DNA of 64,000 nt from Bacteroidota bacterium (GCA_005882315.1 VBAR01000001.1:2243736-2307735), one strand, 5' to 3'. Numbered from the stretch's first letter, positions 52,429 to 61,847 are shown. Translations and numbers: made by a program. The notes: a model not told the origin generated them from the letters alone.

Positions 52429-54333
52429 CTAACCAGCCAGCTCACTAAGCTCCAGCCAACGTAGTTCTTTTGCATCCAGCAATGCCGTTATCTCATTAAT
52501 TCTTAATGAGGTTTCGGTTAACTTTTCAAAAGGTAGACTACCATTATTGAGTTGTTCGGTGAGCAATTCTTTTTCCTTATTCAGAGCTGGTATTTCTTTT
52601 TCTAATTGTTCAAATTCACGTTTTTCTTTATAGGAAAATTGTCGCTTTTTGACCACAGACGACAGACCACTGACCACAGCCGAGTGTTTTAATTCAGTAA
52701 TATCTTTTTCCCTTTGCAAATCTGTTTCTGTGGTCTGTGGACCGTTGACTGTTGACTGTCTATACTGCGTATAGTTTCCCGGAAAATCTTTCACTATACC
52801 ATCACCTTCGAAAACAAAAAGATGATCGACCAGCCTGTCCATAAAATAACGGTCATGCGATACAATGAGTAAACAGCCTGGATATTCGCTTAAGAAATTT
52901 TCAAGTACACCCAACGTAGGAAGATCTAAATCATTAGTAGGTTCATCAAGTATCAAAAAATTTGGATTGCGAAATAAAGTTGCAAGCAATTGTAATCTTT
53001 TCTTTTCGCCACCACTTAACCTGCTGAGATAAGTGTATTGTTTATCCGGATCAAAAAGAAAGAGCTGGAGAAACTGTGCAGCGCTTAATGAACCACCGCT
53101 AGCCAGAGGAAAATGTTCAGCAATATCTTTTACATACTCGATCACTCTCATGTCTTCCTTTATTTCCAGCCCCTTTTGAGAAAAGCTGCCAAATATCACT
53201 GTGTCACCAATATTCAGTTTGCCACTGTCAGCTTTTTCTGTTCCGAGAATAATATTAATAAAAGTTGATTTGCCAACACCATTTTTTCCAACTACACCAA
53301 TACGTTCACCTTTTTTGAATGTATAATCAAAACCTTTCAGGATAATTTTCTCATCATAACTTTTGTTGATCTTTTTCATCTCTACCACTTTTCCCCCGAG
53401 CCGGTTCATCTTCATTTGTAGCTCAACCTGTGAGTCATCTATCTGTTGCTTTGCTTTCTTTTCTATTTGATAAAAATTATCCTGGCGGCTTTTACTTTTT
53501 GTTGTTCTTGCTTTAGGTTGCTTGCGCATCCACTCCAGTTCTTTGCGGTAAGTGTTTTTAGCTTTATCAATACTGGCAGCATCACTTTCTGTTCGTGCAG
53601 CTTTCTTTTCTAAATAATTTTCGTAATCACCCCGGTAAACAAAAAACTCATTCCTGTCAAGTTCCCATATCTCTTCGCAGATCGCATCTAAAAAATACCG
53701 GTCGTGTGTTACCAGTAGCAGCGTTACATTTTCCTGGTTGAGATAATGTTCCAGCCATTCCACCATTTCTACGTCAAGGTGGTTGGTCGGTTCATCCATA
53801 ATAAGTAAAACATGTTTATGTTCAAAACCGATATCAATTAATGTTTTTGCCAGCGCCACTCTTTTTCGCTGGCCACCGCTTAGGGTCTTTGCTGTTTGCT
53901 GTAAATGATGAATATTAAGTTTGCCAAGGATCTGTTTCACTTTAGAATCAAAATCCCAGGCTCCGAGTTCATCCATTTTAATGATGGCGGCACTCATCCT
54001 TTCCATATTATCTTCATCACAGGCCAGTTCATATTCTGCAATGGCGTTAATGATCGGATGATTATGATAAAAGATATTTTCAAGGATCGTTTTATCTTCT
54101 TCAAATGTTGGTTCCTGTTCGAACAAAGCAACAGTTACATCTTTATGTACCCATAATTTTCCTTCATCAGCGGTTTCAAAACCTGAAAGAATTTTTAATA
54201 AAGTGGATTTGCCATAGCCATTTCTTGCTACAATGGCGATCTTATCTCCTTCTTCAATATGGAATGAAATATTCTCAAACAGGGGCTGAATGCCGTAACT
54301 CTTTGTCAATCCTTCGGCAGAAACATAGTGCAT
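52429..54333 (-). CDS. ABC-F family ATPase (Uup-like)
   Basis: A 634-residue protein with two ATPase domains: Walker A ARNGYGKSTLLK and GKNGVGKSTF, signatures LSGGQRKRVALAKTL and LSGGEKKRLQLL, Walker B LLIMDEPTNHLD and LILDEPTNDLD. There are no membrane segments, and a C-terminal coiled coil is present (KREFEQLEKEIPALNKEKE). The interdomain linker EWMRKQPKARTTKSKSRQDN is the ABC-F arm that enters the ribosome. The segment from about 530 to 565, before the coiled coil, is encoded by a low-complexity repeat (see findings). A TATCTTTG box ends four bases before the ATG. Confidence 0.93.
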   Translation of the reverse strand: MHYVSAEGLTKSYGIQPLFENISFHIEEGDKIAIVARNGYGKSTLLKILSGFETADEGKLWVHKDVTVALFEQEPTFEEDKTILENIFYHNHPIINAIAEYELACDEDNMERMSAAIIKMDELGAWDFDSKVKQILGKLNIHHLQQTAKTLSGGQRKRVALAKTLIDIGFEHKHVLLIMDEPTNHLDVEMVEWLEHYLNQENVTLLLVTHDRYFLDAICEEIWELDRNEFFVYRGDYENYLEKKAARTESDAASIDKAKNTYRKELEWMRKQPKARTTKSKSRQDNFYQIEKKAKQQIDDSQVELQMKMNRLGGKVVEMKKINKSYDEKIILKGFDYTFKKGERIGVVGKNGVGKSTFINIILGTEKADSGKLNIGDTVIFGSFSQKGLEIKEDMRVIEYVKDIAEHFPLASGGSLSAAQFLQLFLFDPDKQYTYLSRLSGGEKKRLQLLATLFRNPNFLILDEPTNDLDLPTLGVLENFLSEYPGCLLIVSHDRYFMDRLVDHLFVFEGDGIVKDFPGNYTQYRQSTVNGPQTTETDLQREKDITELKHSAVVSGLSSVVKKRQFSYKEKREFEQLEKEIPALNKEKELLTEQLNNGSLPFEKLTETSLRINEITALLDAKELRWLELSELAG

Positions 54334-54337
54334 GCCG

Positions 54338-54345
54338 CAAAGATA
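54338..54345 (-). promoter_or_regulatory. -7 box (TATCTTTG) of ABC-F gene
   Basis: TAnnTTTG match on the minus strand four bases before the ATG at 54333; it shares the 59-bp divergent gap with the Sua5 gene. Confidence 0.55.
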
Positions 54346-54392
54346 ACAGGTGGCGTTCTTTATGCTGAAATATGTTTCTTTGCAGGGATTTT

Positions 54393-55370
54393 ATGCAAAC
54401 AATAACCGGAACCGATATTATAAAAGCCGCATCATTATTGAAACAGGGTGAATTGGTAGCTGTACCGACTGAAACTGTTTATGGTCTTGCTGCCAATGCA
54501 TTAGATGAAGAAGCTGTATTGAAAATTTATCATGCAAAAAATCGTCCCCGTTTTAACCCATTGATACTCCATGTTGCAAGTTTTGAAAAACTAAAACAGT
54601 ATGCTGAGGAAATTCCGGCTGATTGTATAAAACTTGCTGAAAAATTTTCCCCGGGGCCGATTACGTTCTTATTAAAGAAAAAAGATTCAGTACCTGACCT
54701 GGTAACAGCCGGAAGCAAAAAAGTAGCGATCCGAATCCCCAATCATTCGATGCTTACAGAGTTATTAAAACAAATTGATTTTCCATTGGCAGCACCCAGC
54801 GCCAATCCTTCTGGGTATGTAAGCCCGGTAACAGCACAACATGTGCTTGAAGGATTGAATGAAAAGATCCCCTACATACTCGATGGCGGTGAATGTACAG
54901 TTGGTCTTGAATCAACCATTGTTGGTTTTGAGGATGGGCAAACAATTATTTACCGGCTCGGAGGTATTTCGAAAGAAGCGATTGAAGAAGTGTTGGGAAA
55001 AATTGTTGGGTTACTGTTATCACATACTGCACCGGATACACCCGGCCAGTTAAAAAGTCATTATGCTACATCAACTCCATTATATTTTGGAAATGTTGAA
55101 GAATTGATAAGCCGGTTTTCCGATAAAGAATTTGTAGTTATTAGTTTGAATAAACAATTCTCAAACCTCACACCTGCATTTCAGTTTCAGTTATCCTCAT
55201 CAGGAGATCTTGATGAAGCAGCCCGCAATCTTTTTTCTGTATTAAGAAAGGCAGATGAGATGAAAACCGATTTGATCATTGCTGATAAAATGCCGGATAA
55301 AGAATTAGGCGCTGCTATTAATGACCGGTTGCAGAGAGCACAGCATGAAAATAAAATCGATCAGCCATAA
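54393..55370 (+). CDS. L-threonylcarbamoyladenylate synthase (Sua5/YrdC)
   Basis: A 325-residue long-form Sua5. The YrdC domain is at about 10-200 (VAVPTETVYGLAANALDEEAV, KNRPRFNPLILHV, PSANPSG, STIVGFEDG) and the C-terminal Sua5 Rossmann-like domain follows. The enzyme makes threonylcarbamoyl-AMP for t6A in ANN-decoding tRNAs. I use ATG 54393; an in-frame start 7 codons earlier lies in the promoter region (TTTCTTTG, 54375-54382). Its 3' end overlaps the convergent gene by 10 bp. Confidence 0.92.
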   Translation: MQTITGTDIIKAASLLKQGELVAVPTETVYGLAANALDEEAVLKIYHAKNRPRFNPLILHVASFEKLKQYAEEIPADCIKLAEKFSPGPITFLLKKKDSVPDLVTAGSKKVAIRIPNHSMLTELLKQIDFPLAAPSANPSGYVSPVTAQHVLEGLNEKIPYILDGGECTVGLESTIVGFEDGQTIIYRLGGISKEAIEEVLGKIVGLLLSHTAPDTPGQLKSHYATSTPLYFGNVEELISRFSDKEFVVISLNKQFSNLTPAFQFQLSSSGDLDEAARNLFSVLRKADEMKTDLIIADKMPDKELGAAINDRLQRAQHENKIDQP

Positions 55371-55897
55371 CTTTCCTGGAAAAGTACTTTGAAGTTTTTC
55401 TTGATCTTATCTTGTTGCCTCGGACTAATATCTTCAAATAGTTTTTTATATTTTTCGATACAGAGTTCATTCAATGCTTTTTTCTGTCCCCTGGCAATTT
55501 CTTTTTGCACTACTTCCATTACTACGGCTTGTGGTTCTCCATCAATCACTAATTTGATCGCATCATACATTTTGCCTGTCCCGGTGTAGCTTTTAAATAA
55601 CCGGTCCCGGATATAGGCTGCAATATCATCCGAACTTACCGTGTCCCTTCCAATAGTTACAATTCCTGAACTGTTCACTTTTACTGTGATTATTTTTTCA
55701 GCGAATGAATCAGCGGCATTTATGGTATTTGTAAAAAAACAAAACAGGAGTGTCGCAATGAGTAAACTGCGGCCTAATGCTGAATAGCAATACGAATTTA
55801 CAAGAGTGCGAGCCTTCGACAAGCTCAGGGTAAACTGCGAGGCAGTTGCTGAATACAGAACAGGATGATAAACGGAGCGTCGCAACGGAAGTATCAT
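55361..55897 (-). CDS. ExbD-like periplasmic-domain protein with repeat-derived N-terminus
   Basis: The conserved part starts near residue 63 with KIITVKVNSSGIVTIGRDTV, which resembles the periplasmic domain of ExbD-type proteins. It ends in a helical, Lys-rich C-terminus. The only ATG (55897) gives 178 residues. The first about 60 residues are encoded by a dispersed repeat (copy C), including a SLSKARTLV-type stretch. The hydrophobic segment LLIATLLFCFFTNTINA could be a signal or anchor. Its stop overlaps that of the convergent Sua5 gene by 10 bp. Confidence 0.5.
   Translation of the reverse strand: MILPLRRSVYHPVLYSATASQFTLSLSKARTLVNSYCYSALGRSLLIATLLFCFFTNTINAADSFAEKIITVKVNSSGIVTIGRDTVSSDDIAAYIRDRLFKSYTGTGKMYDAIKLVIDGEPQAVVMEVVQKEIARGQKKALNELCIEKYKKLFEDISPRQQDKIKKNFKVLFQESYG
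55800..55893. repeat. dispersed repeat copy C (minus orientation)
   Basis: Read on the minus strand, it contains GTTGCGACGCTCC, ATCCTGTTCTGTATTCAGC and TGCCTCGCA, matching copy B. A quasi-palindrome CCTGAGCTTGTCGAAGG (55813-55829 region) and CTCGCACTCTTGTA follow. Part of the core (TATTCAGCA...CGCAGTTTAC) is repeated again just downstream, toward 55770. Confidence 0.6.
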
Positions 55898-55922
55898 AGT
55901 AGTAATGAAGCCGGTTTAAAAA

Positions 55923-56777
55923 TCACTTTACATATTTTCCAAAAAATTCAATACTACGTTGCCATGCAAGTTTAGCGGCTGCTTCATTATATCTGCCGGG
56001 TGATGTATCATTATGAAAAGCATGGTTCACACCTTCATACATATACAGTTCATAGGTGATTTTATTTTTCTTTAATGCTTCTTCATAAGCCGGTATGCCT
56101 TCGTTTACTCTTGTATCAAGACTGCCATAATGCAACTGCACAGCAGCTTTTATTTTGCTTACTTCTTCAGCAGCAGGCTGGCGGCCATAGAATGCAACAG
56201 CTGCTTTCAGGTCGGGCAAATTCACAGCAAGGCTGTTTGCCATTCCGCCGCCCCAGCAGAAACCAACACAACCGGCTTTGCCATTATAATCTTTTCGTGT
56301 GGCTAAATAGTTATAGGCATTGATGAAGTTCTGCAAATTATTTTCTGCTTTCAGCTCCGCGAATTTTGTTCTTGCTTCTTCTTCGGTTGCAGGCAGATCA
56401 CCCAGGGCCGATAAAGCGTTTGGCGCAATTGCCAAATAACCGGCTTTGGCTGCACGGCGTGCCACATCTTCAATATGAGCATTTAATCCGCGGTTTTCAT
56501 GGATCACTATCACGGCGGCGTATTTCTTTTCTTCTTTCGGTCTTGCTACATAGGCCGACATATTTCCGGGTACACCGGCAAATGAGACTTTTTCAGTAAA
56601 CAAGTCATCATCAGGAGTGTTGCCGGCAACAGTATAATTATTTTCAATTTGCGATAATACTGTTTGGGCAATGGCAGCACTGCCGGTGAGCATAATAAGC
56701 TTTTTCAGAAAATCACCTCTTGAAATAGAAGGCGAATGAATATACTCATCATAGAGATTGATAATATTCTGGTCCAT
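55923..56777 (-). CDS. dienelactone hydrolase family protein, exported
   Basis: A 284-residue protein. A possible Tat-like or signal segment (SRGDFLKKLIMLTGSAAIAQ) is preceded by a short N-terminal helix. The hydrolase domain has VIVIHENRGLNAH, the nucleophile Cys in GCVGFCWGGGMANSLA, the Asp in LHYGSLDTRVNEG and the His in EGVNHAFHND. Family members hydrolyse cyclic lactones, but many act on other esters. Probably periplasmic; substrate unknown. Confidence 0.83.
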   Translation of the reverse strand: MDQNIINLYDEYIHSPSISRGDFLKKLIMLTGSAAIAQTVLSQIENNYTVAGNTPDDDLFTEKVSFAGVPGNMSAYVARPKEEKKYAAVIVIHENRGLNAHIEDVARRAAKAGYLAIAPNALSALGDLPATEEEARTKFAELKAENNLQNFINAYNYLATRKDYNGKAGCVGFCWGGGMANSLAVNLPDLKAAVAFYGRQPAAEEVSKIKAAVQLHYGSLDTRVNEGIPAYEEALKKNKITYELYMYEGVNHAFHNDTSPGRYNEAAAKLAWQRSIEFFGKYVK

Positions 56778-56885
56778 AAATAGAGTTTTTGAGTTACGAA
56801 AGTTACGGGTATTCTTTCAGAAAACGGGATGAACGGGTTTGGCAATCGGGCAGATAACCTACCTTTAGCATCCAAAAAATAAAAT

Positions 56886-57389
56886 ATGAAAATCAAAATT
56901 TTTCTTTCAGCAATGGTTTTATCAGCTATGATAGCCTGTAATAATAATGATTCAACTGCCGAAGGCGGTGAAAAAATGGATACAGCAGACCACGATCATC
57001 AGCATGTTGCTCCTACATCCGCAGTGGCAGATACAGAAATACCACCTGCAGGTGCAAAAGTGTTTTTTAAAAATCTGAAAGCCGGACAAACAATTGCTAC
57101 AACCTATAAAATGGAAATGGGAGTGGAGGGAATGAAGGTCGATACAGCCGGTCCACTGGTTTCGGGTTCAGGTCATCATCACCTGATGATCGACGGGCCT
57201 GATTCATTGGCAAGAGGAACAGTTGTGAAAAAAGATTCAGTGAATGTTCATTTTGGAAAAGGACAAACAGAGTATGAATTGAAACTATCTCCCGGTAAGC
57301 ATAAGCTTACTTTGCAGTTTGCAGATGGTTTGCATCGTGCATATGGCGGACAAATGGCTGCAACTGTGGAAGTGAATGTGAAGAAGTAA
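56886..57389 (+). CDS. DUF4399 lipoprotein
   Basis: A 167-residue lipoprotein with lipobox MIAC (Cys18), a low-complexity His/Asp linker (DTADHDHQHVAPT) and a DUF4399 domain: VFFKNLKAGQTIATTYKMEM, SGHHHLMID and the ending LQFADGLHRAYGGQMAATVEV. Periplasmic or outer-membrane; function unknown. A strong terminator follows. Confidence 0.85.
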   Translation: MKIKIFLSAMVLSAMIACNNNDSTAEGGEKMDTADHDHQHVAPTSAVADTEIPPAGAKVFFKNLKAGQTIATTYKMEMGVEGMKVDTAGPLVSGSGHHHLMIDGPDSLARGTVVKKDSVNVHFGKGQTEYELKLSPGKHKLTLQFADGLHRAYGGQMAATVEVNVKK

Positions 57390-57409
57390 TTATATTTAAC
57401 TGAAATAGT

Positions 57410-57447
57410 AAAGGGGTGATTGAAGATTCAATCACCCCTTTGGTTTT
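57410..57447 (+). terminator. intrinsic terminator after DUF4399 gene
   Basis: A 15-bp stem (AAAGGGGTGATTGAA / TTCAATCACCCCTTT) with a T run after it. Confidence 0.8.
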
Positions 57448-57623
57448 TTATAGAGAGCGGGTCAGTATACTATTTTTTGGTTCTATTATGTATTATAATA
57501 GGACCAGCTTTTGAACAAATAAAAAAAACAGGTACTTAAGTCTTAGTAAGGTGGATCGGAGAAAATTCAGAGGAGGCGGTAATCAGCCAAATGTAGGATT
57601 ATTTAGTTCACACGAACAAATAA

Positions 57624-58112
57624 TTAATCCAACTCTTCAAACTGCCCGGTTTGTTTATTCTTGCGGACATTATCCCAGTTAAAGATTTTTCCATTCATTG
57701 CTATATAAATACCGTGCGGTAATGTTTGTACAAAAGCCAAAGCACTGCCAAGATTAAATAAACCATCAGAGCTGCCAAATTTATAAGGTATCATGGCGCC
57801 GGTGAGAACAACCGTTTTATCTTTTACTTTTTCAGCCAGCACTTTGGCGGTTTCTGTCATGGTATCTGTACCGTGAGTGATAACAATTTTATCTTCATCC
57901 GAACGGTTGCATTGGAATACGATCAATTCTCTTTCATCCACACCCATCTCAAGACTGTCGATCATCATAAGTGTTCTCAATTCCACATCCAGGTTGCAGC
58001 GGCCCAGTTTCAGCATTTCGGGTAAATGGGTATCCTGGAAAAATAATTTTCCGTCCAGTTCATTGTATTCCTTATCGAAAGTGCCGCCTGTGATGAAGAC
58101 CCGGATTGACAT
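57624..58112 (-). CDS. short asparaginase-domain protein
   Basis: A 162-residue protein matching only the N-terminal domain of L-asparaginases: FITGGTFDKEY (first catalytic Thr), ITHGTDTMTETAK (second Thr with the Asp/Lys dyad) and VLTGAMIPY. The usual C-terminal domain (full enzymes are about 330 residues) is absent, although the frame is intact. Stand-alone short versions exist in other bacteria, so this may be a natural form rather than a truncation. Cytoplasmic. Confidence 0.8.
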   Translation of the reverse strand: MSIRVFITGGTFDKEYNELDGKLFFQDTHLPEMLKLGRCNLDVELRTLMMIDSLEMGVDERELIVFQCNRSDEDKIVITHGTDTMTETAKVLAEKVKDKTVVLTGAMIPYKFGSSDGLFNLGSALAFVQTLPHGIYIAMNGKIFNWDNVRKNKQTGQFEELD

Positions 58113-58129
58113 AATGTTGGTTTTATGCG

Positions 58130-58148
58130 CCTGCCTGCCGCAGGCAGG
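58130..58148. repeat. 19-bp palindrome
   Basis: CCTGCCTGC / GCAGGCAGG around one C, in the divergent gap after the start of the asparaginase gene. It is preceded by TATGCG; the sequence type is close to the second palindrome at 5740. Confidence 0.7.
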
Positions 58149-58273
58149 GGTAAAATTAAGGAAACCGGGTGACTGCCATTAATCCAAAGCAACGGCCTGA
58201 TTCTTTTTGATGTCAGGTATGGGAAACTAAAACAGTTTTGTCTATTTTTATTACCAAATCAACATTACGAGCC

Positions 58274-60076
58274 ATGAATCGTATACAGCATTTAAACAAA
58301 CTTATTATTGTTTTTCTCTTTGCAGCATTAATTGCCGGCATCGGTTGTCAACAGGAAATTAAAGAGGTGCCGGGTTCCACCCCGAATCCAAACCCCGGTA
58401 CTGAAACCCCGGTGAATGATAATGAAATGGTAACTGCGTCCGTATTGGGTGTGGTAGTAAATGAAAATAATATCCCTGTACAGGGTGCAATAGTTAAAAG
58501 CGGAACAAATACAACCACAACTGACGTGCATGGTATCTTCCGGTTCAGCAATATCAGTTTATCCAAAGCAAACGGAAAAGTAAAGGTGGAGCAGAATGGA
58601 TACTTTACTGCTTACCGCACATTCGTAACAACAGCAGGACGTACACATAATGTACGCATCCAGCTATTGCCAAAAACAAATACAGGAAATTTTGCAGCAC
58701 CCGCAGGAGGAACAATTAATTTACCCGGTGGCGCAAAACTAGTTGTGCCTGTGGCGGCGGTTACAGATGCAGGGGGCGCTGCTTATAATGGTACAGTGAA
58801 TGTTGCCATGACATGGATCGATCCCACTGCTGCAAACCTCGGTTCAATCGTAATGGGTGATTTGAGAGGTATAACAACCAGTGGCGTCGAAAGAGGTTTG
58901 ACTACATATGGTATGCTTGGTGTTGAACTTACAGGCGGCGGCGGTCAACCTTTAAAAATTGCAAGTGGCAAAACCGCTGAGCTAACATTTCCTATTCCTG
59001 CTGCATTAGGTTCATCTGCACCTGCTACAATTGATCTCTGGCATTTTGATGAAGCTACAGCAAGATGGAAACAGGAAGGCACAGCAACAAAAACCGGAAG
59101 TAATTATATCGCCAACGTTTCTCATTTTTCCTTCTGGAACTGCGATGCACAGTTTCCATTAATTGATTTGTGCATGACACTGGTAAAAGGACCTGAGAAT
59201 GGGCCGCTTAGTAATGCACCGGTGAGAATTAAAAGAACAGTAAATAATTCCTATGGTTATGGCCGAACAGATTCTGCAGGCAGGCTTTGTGGTAAAGTGC
59301 CAAAAAATGAATCGCTGGTGCTTGAAGTATTGGATCAATGCAACATAGTGGCTTACTCTCAAAATATCGGACCATTTGCTTCTAATACTGATTTAGGAAC
59401 TATTGTGGTTACGCTGCCAACTGTAAATACATTGACCATTACCGGTAATGCAGTTAATTGTTCAGGCGGTAATGTAACAAGTGGAGTTGCTTTCGCTTAT
59501 TTGGGGGGAGGCAATGTTTATTCGGCTGCTATCAGTAATGGCCAGTTTGTTATAAATATTGTCAGGTGTAATAATTCGGGTACGCTGAACCTGAGTGTGC
59601 AGGCAATTGATTATGCTACGTTGCAACAAAGCAATCCTGTTTTAGTTACTGGCACAACAGGCACTGTGAATGCAGGTACATTACAGGCATGCGGTGCATC
59701 AGCAGTTGAGTTTGTAGATGTAATGGTAGATGGAACACCTACTGTTTATACAGCACCGCCAGATAGTATCACGGCGCATGCACAAGGTGGAACAAGAGGT
59801 GTTAATGCCATGAAAATAATAACACCGGGCACTGTCAGCTATGTAAGTTTTACTTATACAGATATTACATCACCGGGTACTACGCCATTATTAACTTGCT
59901 TTGTGCAAGGGCCTAACTCAACACAACAAATTATAACAACACCATCACCGGTTGTAAACATAACAGCTGTAGGGCCGGTGATGACAGGATTTATAGAAGG
60001 TAATTTTAGTATCCAGATGACAATAGGAGGTACTCCACGAACGGTATCCTGTAATTTCAGGGTTCGACGATTCTAA
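58274..60076 (+). CDS. lipoprotein with carboxypeptidase-regulatory-like domain
   Basis: Read from ATG 58274, a 600-residue protein with a lipobox-like GIGC (about residue 26) and a Pro-rich linker (VPGSTPNPNPGTETP). An N-terminal carboxypeptidase-regulatory beta domain follows (ASVLGVVVNENNIPVQGAIV, IFRFSNISL). A central region of long beta stretches resembles surface-exposed adhesin folds. The signal has one Cys at the correct spacing. No catalytic residues are recognised. A terminator follows at 60102. Confidence 0.65.
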   Translation: MNRIQHLNKLIIVFLFAALIAGIGCQQEIKEVPGSTPNPNPGTETPVNDNEMVTASVLGVVVNENNIPVQGAIVKSGTNTTTTDVHGIFRFSNISLSKANGKVKVEQNGYFTAYRTFVTTAGRTHNVRIQLLPKTNTGNFAAPAGGTINLPGGAKLVVPVAAVTDAGGAAYNGTVNVAMTWIDPTAANLGSIVMGDLRGITTSGVERGLTTYGMLGVELTGGGGQPLKIASGKTAELTFPIPAALGSSAPATIDLWHFDEATARWKQEGTATKTGSNYIANVSHFSFWNCDAQFPLIDLCMTLVKGPENGPLSNAPVRIKRTVNNSYGYGRTDSAGRLCGKVPKNESLVLEVLDQCNIVAYSQNIGPFASNTDLGTIVVTLPTVNTLTITGNAVNCSGGNVTSGVAFAYLGGGNVYSAAISNGQFVINIVRCNNSGTLNLSVQAIDYATLQQSNPVLVTGTTGTVNAGTLQACGASAVEFVDVMVDGTPTVYTAPPDSITAHAQGGTRGVNAMKIITPGTVSYVSFTYTDITSPGTTPLLTCFVQGPNSTQQIITTPSPVVNITAVGPVMTGFIEGNFSIQMTIGGTPRTVSCNFRVRRF

Positions 60077-60101
60077 AAGACAATAACAAATCATTTCATA
60101 G

Positions 60102-60125
60102 ATCCCGCAGTTGCGGGATTTTTTC
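60102..60125 (+). terminator. intrinsic terminator
   Basis: Stem ATCCCGCA / TGCGGGAT with a 2-nt loop and a T run, 25 bp after the lipoprotein stop. Confidence 0.75.
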
Positions 60126-60201
60126 ATTTACGAAAATCAATTGTATGCCTTTTAAATAATCGTACATTTAAAAACCTGTTTTCAATAAAACGAATTGCTG
60201 T

Positions 60202-61707
60202 ATGAAAAAGAAAAGACACATCAACCGCCGTGAGTTTGTAAGAACAACGGCTGCTGCTTCATTAGCTTTCACAATTATTCCCAGAAATGTTTTAGGTGGC
60301 AAAGGATTTGTTGCGCCCAGTGATAAGATCAATCTTGCCTATATCGGCTGCGGTACACAAGGGCTTGCCGAAATGTGTGAGCTGATAACTGACCCTTCCA
60401 TTCAAATTGTTTCTATTTGCGATCCGAATAAGTTCAGTACAGATTATATTGACTGGAATGCAACCCGTATAAAAGGAGCAATCGGAAAACTATTGGGTAA
60501 TCCCGACTGGGGCAAAAATTTTAACGGCATACCTGGGGGCCTCGCTATTGGTAAAGAAGTAGTGGATGCTTATTATTCAAAAGCTGCTGATCGTAATTTC
60601 AAAGGCTGTTCAATGTATACTGATTTTCGTGAGCTCCTGGAAAAGCAAAAAGATTTTGATGCAGTAAAAATTATGACGCCGGATCATTTGCACGGATATA
60701 TATCTGTTGCTTCCATGAAAAAAGGAAAGCATGTAGTGATACATAAACCACTCGCCAACCGGATGTATGAAGCAAAACTCGTAATGAATACTGCAAAACA
60801 GACAGGGATGAGTACACATTTGCTGGCATGGAGTAAACGAAGTGGCAATACGTTAGTGAAACAATGGATCGATGAGGGAAGAATTGGAACATTAAAAGAA
60901 ATTCATAACTGGAGTAATCGTCCCGTTTGGCCGCAATGGATAGCAAATCCAAAAGAAACACCACCGGTACCCCAGGATTTTAATTGGGATCTCTGGTTAG
61001 GTCTCGTACCTGATCGACCCTATCATCCTAATTATACGCATAATGTTTTCCGTGGATGGTACGATTTCGGTGGTGGCGCAATCGCTGATATGGGCCACTA
61101 TAGTTTATGGCCAATGTTTCTTCAACTTGGAATAAACACTGCTCCGCTTTCGGCAGAAGCATATGGCACTACAACAAGAATTGTTGAAAGCGGTATCAGC
61201 AAACCATATAATAATGATGTGGCATTTCCTGTTTCCTGCATCGTTCGGTTTAAATTTTCAAAGCAGGAAACATTACCTGCATTTGATCTTTACTGGTATG
61301 ATGGTGGTATGAAACCTAATGCACCGGATGAACTGGAAGGAAAACCATTGGAGGCTGAGGGAATGATGTTCGTTGGAGATAAAGGAAAAATCATTGCTGG
61401 ATTCCGTACAGAAAATCCAAGATTGATTCCTGATGGTAAAATGAAAACCTATATGGAAGGCAAAGAGCCTTACAAAGAAGAAATAGAAAACGGCGGACCC
61501 CATTGGATAAATGCGTTTAAAAATAAAACAGAATCACCCGGAAGTTTTTTAAATGCAGGTGCAGTAACAGAAACGATCTTACTCGGTGCTGTTGCTTTAA
61601 GAGCAAGAAAAAAAGTAGACTATGATTCAGCAGCGATGAAAATAACGAATGATGAAGCTGCGAATAAATTCTTTTATCGTGAATACAGACCCGGGTGGGA
61701 GATGTAA
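60202..61707 (+). CDS. Gfo/Idh/MocA family oxidoreductase, Tat-exported
   Basis: A 501-residue protein. The N-terminus has a twin-arginine signal (NRREFVRTTAAASLAF). A Rossmann domain follows with NLAYIGCGTQGLAEM and CDPN, then the substrate motif HVVIHKPLANRMYEAK (the EKP-type Lys is here HKP). The C-terminal part is GFO_IDH_MocA-type with GGGAIADMGHYSLWP. It probably oxidises a sugar or polyol with NAD(P). It precedes a Tat-type sugar-isomerase gene and both may act on the same sugar pathway. Confidence 0.88.
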   Translation: MKKKRHINRREFVRTTAAASLAFTIIPRNVLGGKGFVAPSDKINLAYIGCGTQGLAEMCELITDPSIQIVSICDPNKFSTDYIDWNATRIKGAIGKLLGNPDWGKNFNGIPGGLAIGKEVVDAYYSKAADRNFKGCSMYTDFRELLEKQKDFDAVKIMTPDHLHGYISVASMKKGKHVVIHKPLANRMYEAKLVMNTAKQTGMSTHLLAWSKRSGNTLVKQWIDEGRIGTLKEIHNWSNRPVWPQWIANPKETPPVPQDFNWDLWLGLVPDRPYHPNYTHNVFRGWYDFGGGAIADMGHYSLWPMFLQLGINTAPLSAEAYGTTTRIVESGISKPYNNDVAFPVSCIVRFKFSKQETLPAFDLYWYDGGMKPNAPDELEGKPLEAEGMMFVGDKGKIIAGFRTENPRLIPDGKMKTYMEGKEPYKEEIENGGPHWINAFKNKTESPGSFLNAGAVTETILLGAVALRARKKVDYDSAAMKITNDEAANKFFYREYRPGWEM

Positions 61708-61737
61708 AAACAATTATTTTTAAAAATGGATTTAGCC

Positions 61738-61822
61738 CACAGAGAACCACAGAGGAATTGAGGTACGCAGAGATTTAACTCTGTGGTTCTCCTTAAACTC
61801 AGCGGTACTCTGTGGCCCCAAA
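61738..61822. repeat. CTCTGTGGTTCTC-type intergenic repeat
   Basis: The gap between the two sugar-enzyme genes contains CACAGAGAACCACAGAGG and, inverted, CTCTGTGGTTCTCC, plus GGTACTCTGTGG. These arms pair imperfectly and recall the same kind of dispersed words seen elsewhere in the window. Confidence 0.6.
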
Positions 61823-61847
61823 ATACTTTGAATTAAAAACTACTCAA

